Source of the DNA: Streptomyces sp. NRRL S-37
GTDB taxonomy: Bacteria; Actinomycetota; Actinomycetes; Streptomycetales; Streptomycetaceae
Reading direction: 5' to 3'
DNA length: 64,000 bases
Assembly (NCBI RefSeq): GCF_000721605.1
Contig: NZ_JOIZ01000017.1
Span: 244,427-308,426, forward strand
Below the pieces are notes generated by a model, which was not told the DNA's origin, did no database searches, and worked only from the letters and a program-made list of their open reading frames with translations. The position numbers and the translations under genes were made by a program. Shown piece after piece: positions 63,292-64,000 of the stretch. Position 1 is the first letter of the stretch. Each line of letters opens with the position of its first letter.

Positions 63292-64000
63292 ATGCCCGCC
63301 AAGCACCACTCGTCATCCCCTCCGGCACCGGGCGCCGCCCGGACCCCCGTGAAGCGCGGCGCCGGATCCCTTCCGGCCCGCCCGGCCGAGACCGGCCCCC
63401 CGCCGCCCGCCCCCGCGGCACCGGCCCCTGCGACCGCCGTGGGGCGCATTCCCGTCCTCGACGTCCGGCCGATGGTCCGGCAGGGGCGCCGGCCGGCGAA
63501 GGCCGTGACCGGTGAGACCTTCGAGATCTCGGCGACCGTGTTCCGGGAGGGGCACGACGCGGTGGCCGCCAATGTGGTGCTGAGGGATCCCGAGGGGCGG
63601 CCGGGACCGTTCACGCCGATGCGGGAGCTCGCGCCCGGCACGGACAGGTGGGGGGCGACCGTCACCGCCGGGGAGCCGGGGCTGTGGACGTACACCGTGG
63701 AGGCGTGGGGCGATCCGGTCACCACCTGGCGGCACCACGCGCGGATCAAGATCCCGGCGGGCATGGACACCGAGGTCGTCTTGGAGGAGGGCGCCCGGCT
63801 GCACGAGCGGGCGGCCGCCCAGGTGCCCGACTCCGGGTCCAGAGGCGTCCTCCTGGCCGCCGTGGACGCCCTGCGCGACGAGAGCCGTCCGGCGGCGTCC
63901 CGGCTGGCGGCGGCGTTGACGCCGGAGGTGGACGCGGTGCTGGCCCGGCATCCGCTGCGGGAACTGGTCACCGGCAGTGAGCCGCTGCCGCTGCTGGTGG
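63292..64000 (+). CDS. glgE: Alpha-1,4-glucan:maltose-1-phosphate maltosyltransferase GlgE, N-terminal part (236 codons visible)
   Basis: After a Pro/Ala-rich leader of about 50 residues the sequence V-G-R-I-P-V-L-D-V-R-P and F-E-I-S-A-T-V-F-R-E-G-H-D-A matches the N-terminal domain of actinobacterial GlgE (GH13_3). GlgE adds maltose from maltose-1-phosphate to alpha-glucan. The ATG has GGAG 7 bases upstream. The catalytic barrel lies beyond the right edge; treS, pep2/mak and glgB usually follow. Confidence 0.9.
   Translation, partial: MPAKHHSSSPPAPGAARTPVKRGAGSLPARPAETGPPPPAPAAPAPATAVGRIPVLDVRPMVRQGRRPAKAVTGETFEISATVFREGHDAVAANVVLRDPEGRPGPFTPMRELAPGTDRWGATVTAGEPGLWTYTVEAWGDPVTTWRHHARIKIPAGMDTEVVLEEGARLHERAAAQVPDSGSRGVLLAAVDALRDESRPAASRLAAALTPEVDAVLARHPLRELVTGSEPLPLLV

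Overview
The window is very GC-rich actinobacterial chromosome, almost certainly Streptomyces. The reasons are strong G/C at third codon positions, many GTG and TTG starts, 4-bp overlapping stop/start pairs, Streptomyces-type interspersed repeats, and a gene set (EF-hand protein, glgX, tandem ABC exporters, glgP/glgE) typical of the genus. No tRNA, rRNA, transposase or integrase gene was seen.

Region 1 (1 to about 36.6 kb) is a type VII (ESX) secretion locus. A leftward run contains esxB- and esxA-like WXG100 genes, a T7SS-associated small protein, a 1129-aa protein with a very long charged helix, a YbaB-like protein, a second WXG-type protein, and a giant gene (more than 4049 codons) that leaves the window at its left edge. 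The giant protein has a WXG100-like N-terminus and two copies of a unit of about 1000 residues, each with a caspase-like His/Cys pair 47 residues apart. Next come the machine genes: eccD-eccB leftward, eccC (three FtsK-type ATPase domains) rightward, a mycosin protease lacking the usual oxyanion-hole Asn, and a beta-helix fused to two EccA-type AAA domains. A second leftward operon encodes a SorC-type regulator, an SseB-like protein, a 1161-aa protein ending in an ADP-ribosyltransferase-like domain, and a one-pass membrane protein with ChW-like repeats. No EccE is recognisable.

Region 2 (36.6 to 41.2 kb) is ordinary core: GH25 muramidase, an NADP-binding oxidoreductase, an EF-hand protein, an anti-sigma-like ATPase, and a tetR - small membrane protein - enoyl-CoA hydratase operon with twin palindromic operators. 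Between 41.19 and 41.75 kb lies a gene-free stretch with a decayed type I-E-like CRISPR (two repeats, one spacer) and an inverted third repeat.

Region 3 (41.7 to 64 kb) has two paralogous L,D-transpeptidase lipoproteins, glgX, four ABC exporter half-transporters forming two asymmetric heterodimers (one carrying translated repeat DNA in its linker), an M4 metalloprotease with a P-domain, a DUF1990 protein, a GH11 xylanase with CBM2, glgP, an S8 subtilase and the start of glgE. GlgX, GlgP and GlgE belong to the alpha-glucan/maltose-1-phosphate network. The proteases and xylanase make this an exported-enzyme neighbourhood. All functions are inferred from sequence motifs and family knowledge; no database search was run.
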